A DNA stretch of 64,000 bases from positions 1 to 64,000 of the forward strand of contig CALMZP010000091.1 of the NCBI GenBank assembly GCA_937870635.1, in the 5' to 3' direction. Source of the stretch: an uncultured Acidobacteriota bacterium. Lineage in GTDB: Bacteria > Acidobacteriota > Thermoanaerobaculia > Gp7-AA8. A program made the translations under genes and the position numbers. The notes beneath the pieces are model-generated. The model saw nothing but the letters and a program-made list of their open reading frames with translations, ran no database searches and was not told the origin of the DNA. Below are positions 45,219-54,455 of this stretch, piece by piece; the first letter of the stretch is position 1; each line of letters starts with the position of its first letter.

Positions 45219-45646
45219 TGTTTCTTCTTCTGAGTGCCGGCGGTCGGCGCAGAGCCGATCTTCGCGGCGGAGGGATGGCCGCTCCACGTTCCCCACGAGA
45301 AACATCGGACACACGTGAACGTGTAGTCAGCGTAACCGGTGTTGGGATTCTCTTTCGTATCCACTTCCATCTTCGACTGGCAGCGGTAACAGAGGATCTG
45401 GTCGCCGCGCTGAAGATTCTCCACGAGCCCTTCCACCTGCTGGTCGAAGAACTCCATCTGCTTCGGCCTCTGCGGAATCTGGATCGTCTCTTTTCCTCGG
45501 GGGCAGGTGAGGAAGAGGTGATCGGCGAACGTCGTCTGGACGAAGCTGCCCGTCATGGTCACGCCACGGTGTTTCGGGCACTCGATCGCTTCACCCGCCC
45601 AGTACTTCCGCGCAAGCTCCCGGAACTCGTCCACTTCGGTCGGCAT
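45215..45646 (-). CDS. Cysteine-rich zinc-ribbon-like protein, unknown
   Basis: 143 residues with three cysteine groups: ECPKHRGVTM (single Cys plus His), LTCPRGKET, and the pairs CYRCQ and CVRCFSW, the last two about 26 residues apart and likely a zinc ribbon. Between them is a soluble helix (QMEFFDQQVEGLVENLQRGD). Lysine-rich C-terminus. No family recognised. Formerly coupled by a GTGA overlap to an NDH-2 gene that is now only a remnant, so a link to redox metabolism is possible. Confidence 0.75.
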   Translation of the reverse strand: MPTEVDEFRELARKYWAGEAIECPKHRGVTMTGSFVQTTFADHLFLTCPRGKETIQIPQRPKQMEFFDQQVEGLVENLQRGDQILCYRCQSKMEVDTKENPNTGYADYTFTCVRCFSWGTWSGHPSAAKIGSAPTAGTQKKKQ

Positions 45647-45663
45647 ACGGCGCGATGATAGCT

Positions 45664-45717
45664 CAACGTTAACCGTTGACCGTTAACGGTGAACGGTGAA
45701 CGGCTACCGGTTAACGG
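45664..45717. repeat. Heptamer array, GTTAACC/GGTTAAC word
   Basis: GTTAACC GTTGACC GTTAACG GTGAACG GTGAACG GCTACCG GTTAACG, period 7, changing orientation half-way. Ends at the dipeptidase stop. Confidence 0.85.
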
Positions 45718-46847
45718 GCGGCCCGTTCCACCGCCTCGAACACCCGCAGAAAGTTTCCGCCCAGCACCTTCAGGACATCCTCCTCGGGCATTCCCCGGGC
45801 CAGGAGACGCTCGGTGATCGCGGGCATCGTGGCCGCGGTGTGCAGCCCTTCCGGCAGCGCCGGAACGCCGTCGAAGTCGCTGCCGATGCCGACGTGATCG
45901 ACGCCGGCGACCATCGCCGCGTGAATGATGTGGTCGATCACATCTTCGAACTTCGCGTTGGGAAGGCCGAGGGCGCGGAACCATTCCAGGTAGGAAGCCC
46001 AGTCGGTGCGGTCGTTCGGGATCTCCTCGTTGGGGCCGTCTCCATCGTCCTTCTGCGGACGCTTCTGCGCTTTCATGATCGCCTGGGCCACGTCGTCGTT
46101 GATGAACGCGGAGAAGAAGTTGATCATGCACACCCCGCCGTTCTTCGCGAGCGCGCGCAGCATCTCGTCGGTCATGTTCCGCGGGTGGCGGCAGATGGCG
46201 CGGCACGAGGAGTGCGTTGCGACGATCGGCGTGCGAGTGGTCTCGATCGTCTGGAAGAACGCATTGTCCGAAACGTGAGAGATGTCCACGACCATGCCGA
46301 GGTCGTTCATGGTGCGGACGACCTCGCGGCCGAAGTCGGTGAGGCCGCCGTGCGTTCCGCCGTCGCCCGATGAATCGCACCAGTTGTTCGTGTTGACGTG
46401 CGTGAGCGTCATGTAACGGACGCCCTTCGCGTAGAAATCACGGAGGATGTCGAGCGAATCTTCGATGGCGTGCCCGCCTTCGACGCCGATCATGATCGCG
46501 TGTCCGCCGTCGCGTTTCGCCTCGCGGATTCCTTTGCTGTCGCTACAGAAGCGCAGGAGGCCGGGGTGGCGGGCCGTCTCGGAGCGGATCAGGTCGATGA
46601 GGTGGTAGGCGAACCTTGCCGCTCCGCGCCCGGCGTAATGAGGAGGGACGTAGGCGGCGAAGAAGCTCGCGGTGATGCCGCTCTCGCGCAGGATGCTGAG
46701 ATCGAGCTGGGCCTCGGGATCGGGATCATCGAGGTGCAGGCCGTGGCGGTGCAGCCTGTAGGGAGTGTCGCAATGGCCGTCGATGATGATCGCGCGCCGG
46801 TGCACCGCGTCCGCTGGCGCCTTGCTGTCAGTCTCTAAAGTAGTCAT
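45711..46847 (-). CDS. Membrane dipeptidase (M19)
   Basis: 378 residues, M19/renal-dipeptidase family. Metal ligands and motifs: IIDGHCDTPY (HxD), IGVEGGHAIEDS (bridging Glu), TLTHVNTNNWCDSS, VVDISHVSD, IVATHSSCRA, and GSDFDGV with the final Asp. No signal peptide at the N-terminus, so cytoplasmic. Hydrolyses dipeptides, including those with a D-residue. The start lies 20 bp inside the end of the upstream HAD gene, so the two are cotranscribed; the pair may recycle cell-wall or dietary dipeptides and a phosphorylated product (inference). Confidence 0.92.
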   Translation of the reverse strand: MTTLETDSKAPADAVHRRAIIIDGHCDTPYRLHRHGLHLDDPDPEAQLDLSILRESGITASFFAAYVPPHYAGRGAARFAYHLIDLIRSETARHPGLLRFCSDSKGIREAKRDGGHAIMIGVEGGHAIEDSLDILRDFYAKGVRYMTLTHVNTNNWCDSSGDGGTHGGLTDFGREVVRTMNDLGMVVDISHVSDNAFFQTIETTRTPIVATHSSCRAICRHPRNMTDEMLRALAKNGGVCMINFFSAFINDDVAQAIMKAQKRPQKDDGDGPNEEIPNDRTDWASYLEWFRALGLPNAKFEDVIDHIIHAAMVAGVDHVGIGSDFDGVPALPEGLHTAATMPAITERLLARGMPEEDVLKVLGGNFLRVFEAVERAAR

Positions 46848-47493
46848 CGACCGTTTCGATCTTCCTCACGAGCTCTTCGACGTCTTCGAAGAGGAATTCT
46901 GCCTTCTGGAGGAGGTTGCGCTCGAAGCCCCCCGACAGGACCGCCGCGATGGGCAGCGCCGCCCGGTGTGCTGCGAGGATGTCGTACGGAGTATCCCCGA
47001 CGACGAGCGTTCGAGCCGGGTCCGTCTTCAGGCGCTCGAGTCCGGCCTGAAAAATCTCCGGCGATGGCTTCGAAAACTCCGCGTCCTCCTTCGACGTCGT
47101 CCCCTCGAGCACATCCTCGACGCCGAGAAGCCCGGAATAGTACTCCACCTCCTCCGGATCGGCCGACGATGAAAGGACGATGCGGATCCCCCGCGCGTGC
47201 AGCGCGCGGAGGTAGTCGCCGGCCAACGGAAACGGCTTGATCGTCTTCATGTATTTTTCCTTGAAGAGCGTCCCGCGATACTCCTTGAGCTTTTCTCCGA
47301 ACCGGCGCATCTCCTTTGCGTTGAGAAGATCGGGCACCAGGAGGTCTCCACCTTTGCCGATGTGGTGGCGGACCGCGTCGAATTCGATGGTTTTGCCGAA
47401 ATGCTGGAACGCTTCCACCCAGACGCGGGCGTGGATGTCGTTGGAGTCGACGAGCGTCCCGTCGATATCGAAAAGGATTCCCTGGATCTTCAC
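46828..47493 (-). CDS. HAD-superfamily phosphatase (PGP-like)
   Basis: 221 residues from a GTG at 47491-47493; the longer frame upstream is antisense to the acetyltransferase. Motif I ILFDIDGTLVDSN, a helical cap (AVRHHIGKGGDLLVPDLL), motif II LSSSAD, motif III K in FSKPSPEIF, motif IV VVGDTPYDILAA. The order and cap fit subfamily IA, near phosphoglycolate phosphatase and beta-phosphoglucomutase; substrate unknown. The last 20 bp overlap the dipeptidase start. Confidence 0.88.
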   Translation of the reverse strand: MKIQGILFDIDGTLVDSNDIHARVWVEAFQHFGKTIEFDAVRHHIGKGGDLLVPDLLNAKEMRRFGEKLKEYRGTLFKEKYMKTIKPFPLAGDYLRALHARGIRIVLSSSADPEEVEYYSGLLGVEDVLEGTTSKEDAEFSKPSPEIFQAGLERLKTDPARTLVVGDTPYDILAAHRAALPIAAVLSGGFERNLLQKAEFLFEDVEELVRKIETVDDYFRD

Positions 47494-47527
47494 GAGTCCC
47501 GGACAGAGCAACTTCACTGCCCGAGAG

Positions 47528-47590
47528 GTGGAGCCGCGGGCGATCCCGCCCGCGGTGACGTTTTCGCGGGCGGGATCGCCCGCGCTCCAC
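47528..47590. repeat. GTGGAG(C)CGCGGGCGATCCCGCCCGCG inverted repeat
   Basis: Two arms of about 27 bp with a short loop, ending in CTCCAC three bases before TATAAT of the GNAT gene. Same family as 54455-54522, differing mainly in GATCC versus GACCT at the centre of each arm. Confidence 0.85.
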
Positions 47591-47592
47591 TC

Positions 47593-47598
47593 TATAAT
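47593..47598 (+). promoter_or_regulatory. -10 TATAAT of the GNAT/acyl-CoA operon
   Basis: Consensus TATAAT 27 nt before the ATG at 47626; the -35 region lies inside the hairpin at 47528-47590 and shows no consensus. Confidence 0.5.
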
Positions 47599-47625
47599 GC
47601 GCGCCCGGTGCGGACCGATCGAGAC

Positions 47626-48204
47626 ATGCAAGACCAGCCTCGCGACTCCCGGCGGCGGTTCATGATCGCCGGGGAGCACGTCATCCTGCGCGCGTTCGAG
47701 CGGGAGGATGCCGAGCGCTGCTATCGCTGGATGAACGACCCGAACATTGTCCGGACCCTCAAGAGCCGCTATCCGATCGCCTTCTCCAACGAAGTGGAAT
47801 GGCTCGACCGGGCCATGCAGCCCCGCGAGGACGAGCGCCATTTCGCAATCGAGCGGAAGGACGACCGGGCCCACATCGGCAATGCGTCCATTCAGGAGAT
47901 CGACTGGGTTTCCCGCACGGCATGGTTCGGACTCTTCATCGGCGATCCGACGGCGTGGAACCGCGGCTTCGGCAGCGATGCCATCGAAACCCTGGTCCGG
48001 TTCGCGTTCGACGAGATGAACCTGCACAAGCTCCGCATCCAGGTGTTCGACTACAACGAGCGCGCGAAAACCATCCTCGCTTCGCGCGGATTCGTCCAGG
48101 AGGGAAAGCTCGTTCGCGATTTCTATAGGGAGGGTACGTGGCACGACATTGTCATCCTCTCCATTTTCCGCGACGGGCTGCGCTCGCCGGAGGACCACTC
48201 ATGA
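47626..48204 (+). CDS. GNAT N-acetyltransferase (RimJ/RimL type)
   Basis: 192 residues from the ATG at 47626; an internal ATG at 47662 ([20 protein letters not shown]) is a possible alternative. Fold landmarks: [40 protein letters not shown], the acetyl-CoA loop [40 protein letters not shown] and [20 protein letters not shown]. This matches RimJ/RimL-type acetyltransferases that modify protein N-termini or small amines. First gene of a chain of overlapping genes: its stop shares ATGA with the B12-binding subunit. Confidence 0.88.
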   Translation: MQDQPRDSRRRFMIAGEHVILRAFEREDAERCYRWMNDPNIVRTLKSRYPIAFSNEVEWLDRAMQPREDERHFAIERKDDRAHIGNASIQEIDWVSRTAWFGLFIGDPTAWNRGFGSDAIETLVRFAFDEMNLHKLRIQVFDYNERAKTILASRGFVQEGKLVRDFYREGTWHDIVILSIFRDGLRSPEDHS

Positions 48205-48599
48205 CTGACAGGAAAATCCGCGTCCTGATCGCCAAACCAGGCCTGGACGGCCACGATCGCGGCGCGAAGATCATCGCCCGGGCCCTGCGCGACGCGGGCA
48301 TGGAAGTGATCTACACGGGTCTGCGGCAGACTCCGGAGCAGATCGTTTCGGCGGCGGTGCAGGAAGACGTCGACGCCATCGGCCTTTCGATTCTCTCCGG
48401 CGCCCACAACGTGCTCTTCCCCGAGATCATGCGCCTCCTCAAAGCAGAAGGGGCCCAGGACATCGTCGTCGTTGCCGGCGGCATCATCCCCGAACAGGAC
48501 ATCCCCAGGCTCAAGGAGATGGGCATCCGGGAGATCTTCCTTCCAGGCACGACCACCGCTGCCGCCGTGAATGCGATTCGACAAGCGGTCGCTCGCTGA
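48201..48599 (+). CDS. Methylmalonyl-CoA mutase B12-binding subunit
   Basis: 132 residues, a stand-alone cobalamin-binding domain: [20 protein letters not shown] carries the DxHxxG motif with the cobalt-ligand H18, then [13 protein letters not shown] and [19 protein letters not shown], the loops that enclose the B12 tail. As in two-subunit mutases it should pair with a separate catalytic chain, which is not in the window. Reaction with that partner: (R)-methylmalonyl-CoA to succinyl-CoA. It starts at ATGA with the GNAT gene and overlaps the enoyl-CoA hydratase by 29 bp. Confidence 0.92.
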   Translation: MTDRKIRVLIAKPGLDGHDRGAKIIARALRDAGMEVIYTGLRQTPEQIVSAAVQEDVDAIGLSILSGAHNVLFPEIMRLLKAEGAQDIVVVAGGIIPEQDIPRLKEMGIREIFLPGTTTAAAVNAIRQAVAR

Positions 48600-49251
48600 T
48601 CGCGTCGAGATCGTCTTCGACGACGGAGGGATGAACCTTCTCTCCTCGTCCGCGCTCGATGAGCTCTCGTCCGTCATCGCCGGCGCGGAAGCGACCAACC
48701 TCCTCGTCTTCCGCTCGGGGAGGCCCGGGCTCTTCGCCGCGGGTGCGGACATGGCTGAGATGAAGGAGTTCTCGCCCGCGGAAGCCGAAGTCTTTGCGGC
48801 GAAGGGGCAGGAGTTGTTCGGCAGGATCGAAAAGCTGCCGGGGATCACCGTCGCGATCATCGACGGCGACTGCTTCGGCGGTGCCCTCGATCTCGCGCTC
48901 TCCTTCGATCTTCGGTTCGCCACGCCCCGCGCGCGCTTCGCTCATCCCGGCGCCCGGATCGGCATCGCCACGGGCTTTGGCGGCACGACGCGCTGGAGGA
49001 AAGTCCTGCAGCGCCCCGCCGCCCAGGCCATGTTCATCGGCAACCGCATCCTCGGCACCTCCGAAGCGGAACGATCCGGCCTGGTCGATGCCGTGGCTGA
49101 AGACTTCGAGGATTCACTGGCTGCGCTGGCGAAGGCCGAGCCGCGCGCCGTCCGGCTCGTGAAAGAGCTCAGTGCGCACGCTCCATCGCTGTCGCGTTCT
49201 CAGCTGCAATTGCTGGCGGAGCGCTTGGGACGCTTATACTTCGATTTTTGA
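48571..49251 (+). CDS. Enoyl-CoA hydratase/isomerase family protein
   Basis: 226 residues, slightly shorter than the usual 255-260. Crotonase fold: [32 protein letters not shown] (first oxyanion-hole strand), [20 protein letters not shown] (second oxyanion residue and the GGGxE-like site, here FGGALD), [19 protein letters not shown]. The usual catalytic glutamate after GGG is Asp or Ala here, so hydration may be weak or the activity different. Start lies 29 bp inside the B12 subunit gene. Its last codons (YFDF stop) run into a heptamer repeat. Confidence 0.85.
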   Translation: MRFDKRSLADRVEIVFDDGGMNLLSSSALDELSSVIAGAEATNLLVFRSGRPGLFAAGADMAEMKEFSPAEAEVFAAKGQELFGRIEKLPGITVAIIDGDCFGGALDLALSFDLRFATPRARFAHPGARIGIATGFGGTTRWRKVLQRPAAQAMFIGNRILGTSEAERSGLVDAVAEDFEDSLAALAKAEPRAVRLVKELSAHAPSLSRSQLQLLAERLGRLYFDF

Positions 49252-49314
49252 TTTTGGATTTTGGATTTGAAAAGCGGCGTCAATCCAAAATCCAAAATCC
49301 AAAATCCAAAATCG
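49242..49314. repeat. Heptamer inverted repeat, GATTTTG word
   Basis: GATTTTTGATTTTGGATTTTGG on the left, four to five AATCCAA units on the right. It contains the TGA stop of the enoyl-CoA hydratase gene and lies inside what otherwise looks like one operon. Confidence 0.9.
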
Positions 49315-49318
49315 CAAG

Positions 49319-50926
49319 ATGGAACCTCTCGAGACACATCTGGACATCACTTCCGACGAATTCAAGTCGAATCGCGAGCGCATCCAGGGACTCGTCGACG
49401 ACCTGAACCGCCGGCTGGCCGCGTCTCGCCAGGGTGGCGGCGAGAAATACGTCGCCCGGCACCGTGAGCAGGGGAAAGTGCCTCCGCGGGAGCGGATCGC
49501 GGCGCTGCTCGATCCCGACACCCCGTTTCTCGAGCTCTCTCCACTCGCCGCCAGCGGCATGTACGACGATGAAGCGCCGGCCGCGGGCATGATCACCGGC
49601 GTGGGCCGGGTGCACGGCCGTGAATGTCTCATCATCGCCAACGACGCCACGGTCAAGGGCGGCACGTACCTGCCGATGACCGTGAAGAAGCACCTTCGAG
49701 CGCAGGAAGTCGCTCTGCAGAACCACCTGCCGTGCATCTACCTCGTCGATTCGGGCGGCGCGTTTCTCCCGCTCCAGGCCGACGTCTTTCCCGACCGCGA
49801 GCATTTCGGCCGCATCTTCTACAACCAGGCGGTGATGTCGGCCAGCGAGATCCCGCAGATCTCCGCGGTTCTCGGTTCCTGCACGGCCGGTGGGGCTTAC
49901 GTCCCGGCGATGTCCGACGAAGCGGTCATCGTCAAGGGGACAGGAACGATCTTTCTCGGCGGCCCGCCGCTGGTGAAGGCGGCAACCGGTGAAGAAGTGA
50001 CGGCCGAGGAGCTGGGCGGCGCGGATGTGCACACGCGCATCAGCGGCGTCGCCGACCATTTTGCCGAGGATGATTACGACGCTCTGGCGATCGTGCGGAA
50101 CATCGTGGAGAACCTTCCGCTCGACAAGCACGAGCCGGAGACGCGCGTCGAGCCGGAGGATCCTCTCTTCGATCCGAAAGAGATTTACGGCGTGATTCCG
50201 AACGACCTCCGCCGGCCCTACGATGTTCGCGAGGTCATCGCGCGCATCGTTGACGGCTCGCGTTTTCAGGAGTTCAAGGAACGTTACGCCACCACGATCG
50301 TCACCGGCTTCGCGAGGATCTTCGGATACAAGGTCGGGATCCTTGCGAACAACGGCGTTCTCTTCAGCGAGTCGGCACTGAAGGCAACGCACTTCATCGA
50401 GCTGTGCGGCCAGCGCCGGATTCCCCTCGTCTTTCTTCAGAACATCACCGGGTTCATGGTCGGCAAGCAGTACGAGCGCGGCGGAATCGCCAAGGATGGC
50501 GCGAAGCTCGTTCACGCGGTGGCCAATGCCAGCGTGCCGAAGTTCACGGTCATCATCGGCGGCTCGTTCGGCGCCGGGAACTACGGGATGTGCGGCCGCG
50601 CGTACTCACCGCGATTCCTCTGGATGTGGCCGAACGCCCGGATCTCAGTCATGGGAGGGGAGCAGGCGGCCGGCGTCCTGACCACGGTCAAGCGCGATCA
50701 GCTGGCGCGGGAGGGGAAGACGATGACGACCGAAGAGGAGCGCGCCATCGCCGACCCGGTCCTGCAGAAGTACGAGACCGAAGGCGGCCCGTACTACAGC
50801 ACGGCGCGTCTGTGGGATGACGGCGTCATCGATCCTGCCGAAACGCGCACCTGGCTCGGCCTCGGCCTTTCCGTGTCGTACAACGCCCCGATCGACGCGC
50901 CGCGTTTCGGCGTCTTCAGGATGTGA
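49319..50926 (+). CDS. Acyl-CoA carboxylase carboxyltransferase beta subunit (methylcrotonyl-CoA type)
   Basis: 535 residues, full length for the family. Carboxyltransferase N-domain ([76 protein letters not shown]) and C-domain ([53 protein letters not shown]). The [16 protein letters not shown] run is characteristic of methylcrotonyl-CoA carboxylase beta chains (leucine breakdown). The biotin-carrying alpha chain is not in the window. Stop overlaps the next start (GTGA). Confidence 0.92.
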   Translation: MEPLETHLDITSDEFKSNRERIQGLVDDLNRRLAASRQGGGEKYVARHREQGKVPPRERIAALLDPDTPFLELSPLAASGMYDDEAPAAGMITGVGRVHGRECLIIANDATVKGGTYLPMTVKKHLRAQEVALQNHLPCIYLVDSGGAFLPLQADVFPDREHFGRIFYNQAVMSASEIPQISAVLGSCTAGGAYVPAMSDEAVIVKGTGTIFLGGPPLVKAATGEEVTAEELGGADVHTRISGVADHFAEDDYDALAIVRNIVENLPLDKHEPETRVEPEDPLFDPKEIYGVIPNDLRRPYDVREVIARIVDGSRFQEFKERYATTIVTGFARIFGYKVGILANNGVLFSESALKATHFIELCGQRRIPLVFLQNITGFMVGKQYERGGIAKDGAKLVHAVANASVPKFTVIIGGSFGAGNYGMCGRAYSPRFLWMWPNARISVMGGEQAAGVLTTVKRDQLAREGKTMTTEEERAIADPVLQKYETEGGPYYSTARLWDDGVIDPAETRTWLGLGLSVSYNAPIDAPRFGVFRM

Positions 50927-51540
50927 TCTTGGCCGACGTCAACTGGTTCCTCTTCGATCTCGGTAATACCGTCATCAAGCTCGCATACGAGCGGGTGATG
51001 GCGAACATCTGCCGCGATTCGAGCGTCGATCGCGATCAGCTTCTGGAGATTTTCGAGGAGGCCGGCGGTTACCGAGACATGGAGCGGGGAGCCACGACCT
51101 TCTGGGACTTCCACGAGTTCGTGAGCAGCCGTGCGGGTTATCGGGGCGACATTCGCAGGTTTCGTGAAGTGTGGAGCGATTTCTTCGACGGCACGATTCC
51201 CGGGATCGAAGAGGTGCTGCAGCGAATCCGCGCGCGGTATCGGGTGGCATTTCTCTCGAACTCGAACGAGATCCATGCGGAAGTCATCCCTCGAAAATTC
51301 GCCGGGCTGTTTCAAAAAGACGACCGGTTCATCTTTTCCTACCGGTTCCGCGTGGCGAAGCCGGATCCGGAGATGTTCCACCGCGCCCTGGAGGTAGTCG
51401 GTGCGCTGCCAGCACAGGCAGTTCTCGTCGACGACCTCATCGAGAATGTCCTCGGCGCGCGGGCCATAGGCATGCGGGCCTACCAGTTCCGGGACAGCGC
51501 GACGCTCTTGCGCGACCTGACGGCGGACGGCCTGCTATGA
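50923..51540 (+). CDS. HAD-IA phosphatase (YihX-like)
   Basis: 205 residues from a GTG overlapping the carboxyltransferase stop by four bases. Motif [13 protein letters not shown] (nucleophile Asp with DLGN in place of DxDGT, as in YihX-type sugar phosphatases), motif II LSNSNE, motif III K in [15 protein letters not shown] and motif [12 protein letters not shown]. Likely dephosphorylates a small phosphosugar; its position ahead of nucleotide-sugar genes supports that. Stop shared with the next start (ATGA). Confidence 0.87.
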   Translation: MILADVNWFLFDLGNTVIKLAYERVMANICRDSSVDRDQLLEIFEEAGGYRDMERGATTFWDFHEFVSSRAGYRGDIRRFREVWSDFFDGTIPGIEEVLQRIRARYRVAFLSNSNEIHAEVIPRKFAGLFQKDDRFIFSYRFRVAKPDPEMFHRALEVVGALPAQAVLVDDLIENVLGARAIGMRAYQFRDSATLLRDLTADGLL

Positions 51541-52739
51541 GCGGCTTTCAGTATGACGTCTGCGTCGTGGGTGGCTGCGGTCACGTCGGACTGCCGCTCG
51601 CGCTCACCTTCGCCGATTCCGGACTGAACGTGAGCATCTACGACACGAACGACGAGAGCGTCGCCACCGTTCGCGGGGGGAAAATGCCGTTCCGCGAGAC
51701 CGGCGCACAGGAGCTCCTCGAGAGGACGCTGGCTTCGAACAGGCTGGAAGTGCGGAATGACCCTCATCTCGTCACCGCGTCACGGCAGATCATCGTCGTG
51801 ATCGGAACGCCAGTCGACGAGCATCTGAATCCCACCTTCTACGCGATGCGGCGGTTCTTCCTGCATCTCACGCAGTACCTGCGCGACGGCCAGCTCATCG
51901 TCCTGCGCAGTACGGTCTACCCCGGGACGACGGAAAAAGTGGACGAGCTGGTTCGCGAGGCCGGCCTGAAGATCCACGTTGCGTTCTGTCCGGAACGGAT
52001 CGCCGAGGGGCGGGCGCTGGAAGAGCTGCGGGAGCTTCCGCAGATCGTGTCCGGGTGCGATCCGGAAGCGGAGCAGCAGGCCGCCGACCTCTTTCTTCGC
52101 ATTGCCAGAAAAGTGGTCCGGCTCAACCCGCTGGAGGCCGAGCTGGCCAAGATCATCACGAACTCCTGGCGTTACATCCAGTTCGCGGCGGCGAACCAGT
52201 TCTTCATGATCGCCGCCGATCACGGTCTCGACTTTTACCGCCTGTACGATGCGCTGACGCACGACTATCCGCGCATGGCGGGAATGCCCGGCAGCGGGTT
52301 TGCGGCGGGACCATGCCTGTTCAAAGACACGATGCAGCTCGCCGCCGCGAACAACAACAACTTTCAGCTCGGCCATGCGGCCATGCTCATCAACGAGGGA
52401 TTGCCCAACTTCATCGTGCGACATCTCCGTCAGCAGTACGAGCTGCACGACCACTCCGTGGGCATCCTTGGAATGGCCTACAAGGCCGAGAGCGATGATC
52501 CCCGTTCGTCGCTCTCGTACAAGCTGCGCAAGATCCTCGAGTACGAGGCGAAGGAAGTGTTGTGCGCAGACGAGTACGTGTCCGATCCGAGGCTGATTCC
52601 GGCGGAGGAGCTGGTGGAACGGGCGGACATCGTGATCCTGGGCGCCCCCCACAAACGATATCGGTCGCTCGCCATCCCGGACGGGAAGCCGGTGATCGAC
52701 GTTTGGAACTACTTCGGCAAGGGAGTGTGTCTGCCTTGA
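51537..52739 (+). CDS. UDP-glucose/GDP-mannose dehydrogenase family (WecC-like)
   Basis: 400 residues from the ATG that overlaps the HAD stop; the open frame before it is a shadow. Rossmann start VCVVGGCGHVGLPLALTF, IVVIGTPVDEHLNP, LRSTVYPGTTEKV, AFCPERIAEGRALEEL, the conserved Lys/Asn region ELAKIITNSWRYIQF, catalytic C260 in GPCLFKDTMQLA and the C-terminal GILGMAYKAESDDPRSSLSY. Oxidises a nucleotide sugar at C6 to a uronic acid in two NAD steps; which sugar cannot be told. TTGA overlap with the epimerase gene. Confidence 0.92.
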   Translation: MSGFQYDVCVVGGCGHVGLPLALTFADSGLNVSIYDTNDESVATVRGGKMPFRETGAQELLERTLASNRLEVRNDPHLVTASRQIIVVIGTPVDEHLNPTFYAMRRFFLHLTQYLRDGQLIVLRSTVYPGTTEKVDELVREAGLKIHVAFCPERIAEGRALEELRELPQIVSGCDPEAEQQAADLFLRIARKVVRLNPLEAELAKIITNSWRYIQFAAANQFFMIAADHGLDFYRLYDALTHDYPRMAGMPGSGFAAGPCLFKDTMQLAAANNNNFQLGHAAMLINEGLPNFIVRHLRQQYELHDHSVGILGMAYKAESDDPRSSLSYKLRKILEYEAKEVLCADEYVSDPRLIPAEELVERADIVILGAPHKRYRSLAIPDGKPVIDVWNYFGKGVCLP

Positions 52740-53755
52740 AGGTTCTCGTGACCGGCTCGGCGGGATTCATCGCCGGATATCTCGTCGAAGACCTGCTCGG
52801 CGCCGGCTATGACGTCGTCGGCATCGACAACTTCTCGAAGTACGGCGAGACGCGTCGCGATCATGACTCGCATCCCCGTTACCAGTTCGTGCGCGGGGAT
52901 GCGAAGGACATAGACCTGGTCAAGAAGCTTCTCGCCGACTGCGACCATTTCATCGCCGGCGCGGCGATCATCGGCGGGATCTCACTCTTTCACGAGCTCG
53001 CATACGACCTCCTTGCGGAGAACGAGCGGATCACCGCCGCCGCGTTCGACGCCGCGATCTGGGCCTTTCGTGAGAAGAAGCTGAAGAAGATCACCGTGAT
53101 GTCGTCCTCGATGGTGTTCGAGTCGGCCGATGTGTTTCCGACAGCCGAAGGGGAGCAGCGGCGCTGCGCACCTCCTCAGTCGACGTACGGATTCCAGAAG
53201 CTGGCAACCGAATACTTCGCTCAGGGCGCCCGCGAGCAGTACGGCCTGCCGTACACGATCGTACGACCGTTCAACTGCATCGGAGTGGGTGAGTCGAGGG
53301 CCGCGATCGAGCGCGAGGTGATGTCCGGCAACATCCGCCTGGCGATGAGTCACGTCGTGCCCGACCTCGTACAGAAGGTGATCAAAGGCCAGGATCCGCT
53401 GCACATCCTCGGGAACGGAAATCAGGTCCGGCATTACACGTACGGCGGCGACCTCGCCCGCGGTATCCGGATGACCCTGGAGTCGGAAGCGGCGACGAAC
53501 GAGGATTTCAATCTCTCGACCGATGAAGGGACGACGGTCCTGGAGCTGGCCGAGATGATCTGGACGAAGATCCGTCCGGGCGTCCCTTTCCGCTACACGA
53601 GCGACGCAGCGTATCCCTACGACGTCCAGCGGCGCGTCCCCTCGACCACCAAAGCCAGGGAGATCCTCGGATTCACCGCCCGCGTCCCGCTCTCGGATGC
53701 GCTGGACAGGATCATCCCGTGGGTTCGTCATCAGGTGGAGCTCGGTGCGATCTGA
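52736..53755 (+). CDS. NAD-dependent nucleotide-sugar epimerase/dehydratase
   Basis: 339 residues from a TTG overlapping the previous stop (TTGA). Extended SDR fold: VLVTGSAGFIAGYLVEDLLG (GxxGxxG), VVGIDNFSKYGE, MSSSMVF with the catalytic Ser, YGFQKLATEY (YxxxK), VRPFNCIGVGE and VRHYTYGGDLARGI. Likely epimerises or decarboxylates the product of the adjacent dehydrogenase (inference). The GT2 gene starts 11 bp inside its end. Confidence 0.9.
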   Translation: MKVLVTGSAGFIAGYLVEDLLGAGYDVVGIDNFSKYGETRRDHDSHPRYQFVRGDAKDIDLVKKLLADCDHFIAGAAIIGGISLFHELAYDLLAENERITAAAFDAAIWAFREKKLKKITVMSSSMVFESADVFPTAEGEQRRCAPPQSTYGFQKLATEYFAQGAREQYGLPYTIVRPFNCIGVGESRAAIEREVMSGNIRLAMSHVVPDLVQKVIKGQDPLHILGNGNQVRHYTYGGDLARGIRMTLESEAATNEDFNLSTDEGTTVLELAEMIWTKIRPGVPFRYTSDAAYPYDVQRRVPSTTKAREILGFTARVPLSDALDRIIPWVRHQVELGAI

Positions 53756-54455
53756 GCCGCGCATCGACTTCGTCGTGCCGGTGTACAACGAGGCCGACAA
53801 TTTCGAGCCGATGGTCCGTGAGCTCTACGGCAAGGTGCCGCTCGACAAACGGCTCCTCGTCGTTTACGACCGCGATGAAGACACGACTCTTCCGGTGGCG
53901 CGGCGGCTGCAGAGTGAGTTTCCCGGAATCGAGCTCGTTCGCAACGCGCATGGCCGCGGCGTCCTGAACGCGATCCGCACCGGCATTGCCGCGGCAACGG
54001 GCGACGTCGTGATCGTCACGATGGCCGACCTTTCCGACGATCCCTCGGTCGTGCCCGCGATGGTTCAGCAGATCCGCGATGGCGAGGCGGACGTCGTCAT
54101 CGGCTCGCGCTACATGAAGGGCGGGCGGCAGATCGGCGGACCGTTGCTCAAACGGACCCTCTCCCGCCTGGCGGGCCTGAGTCTCTACTGGACGGGTGCG
54201 CTTCGCGTGCACGATGCCACCAATGCGTTTCGCGCGTACCGGCGCGAGGTGTTGCAGTCGATCGAGATCGAGAGCACCGCGGGCTTCGAGTATTCACTGG
54301 AAGTGACCGCGAAAGCGCAGGCGAAGGGCTACAGGATCGCGGAGGTACCGAGCACGTGGCGCGACCGCTCGGCGGGTGAATCGCGGTTCCGGCTGATGAA
54401 GTGGCTGCCTCAGTATCTGCGCTGGTACTGGTACGCGCTCAAGAACCGGCGGTGA
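53745..54455 (+). CDS. GT2 glycosyltransferase (dolichol-phosphate-mannose-synthase-like)
   Basis: 236 residues from a GTG within the end of the epimerase gene. GT-A fold: IDFVVPVYNEADNFEPMV, the nucleotide loop LLVVYDRDEDTT, VLNAIRTGIAAATGDVVIVT, metal site MADLSDDPS in place of DxD, VIGSRYMKGGRQIGG and a C-terminal region without the membrane helices seen in some relatives. Transfers a sugar from a nucleotide or to a lipid carrier; acceptor unknown. Last gene of the overlapping cassette; its stop lies inside a strong hairpin. Confidence 0.9.
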   Translation: MRSEPRIDFVVPVYNEADNFEPMVRELYGKVPLDKRLLVVYDRDEDTTLPVARRLQSEFPGIELVRNAHGRGVLNAIRTGIAAATGDVVIVTMADLSDDPSVVPAMVQQIRDGEADVVIGSRYMKGGRQIGGPLLKRTLSRLAGLSLYWTGALRVHDATNAFRAYRREVLQSIEIESTAGFEYSLEVTAKAQAKGYRIAEVPSTWRDRSAGESRFRLMKWLPQYLRWYWYALKNRR

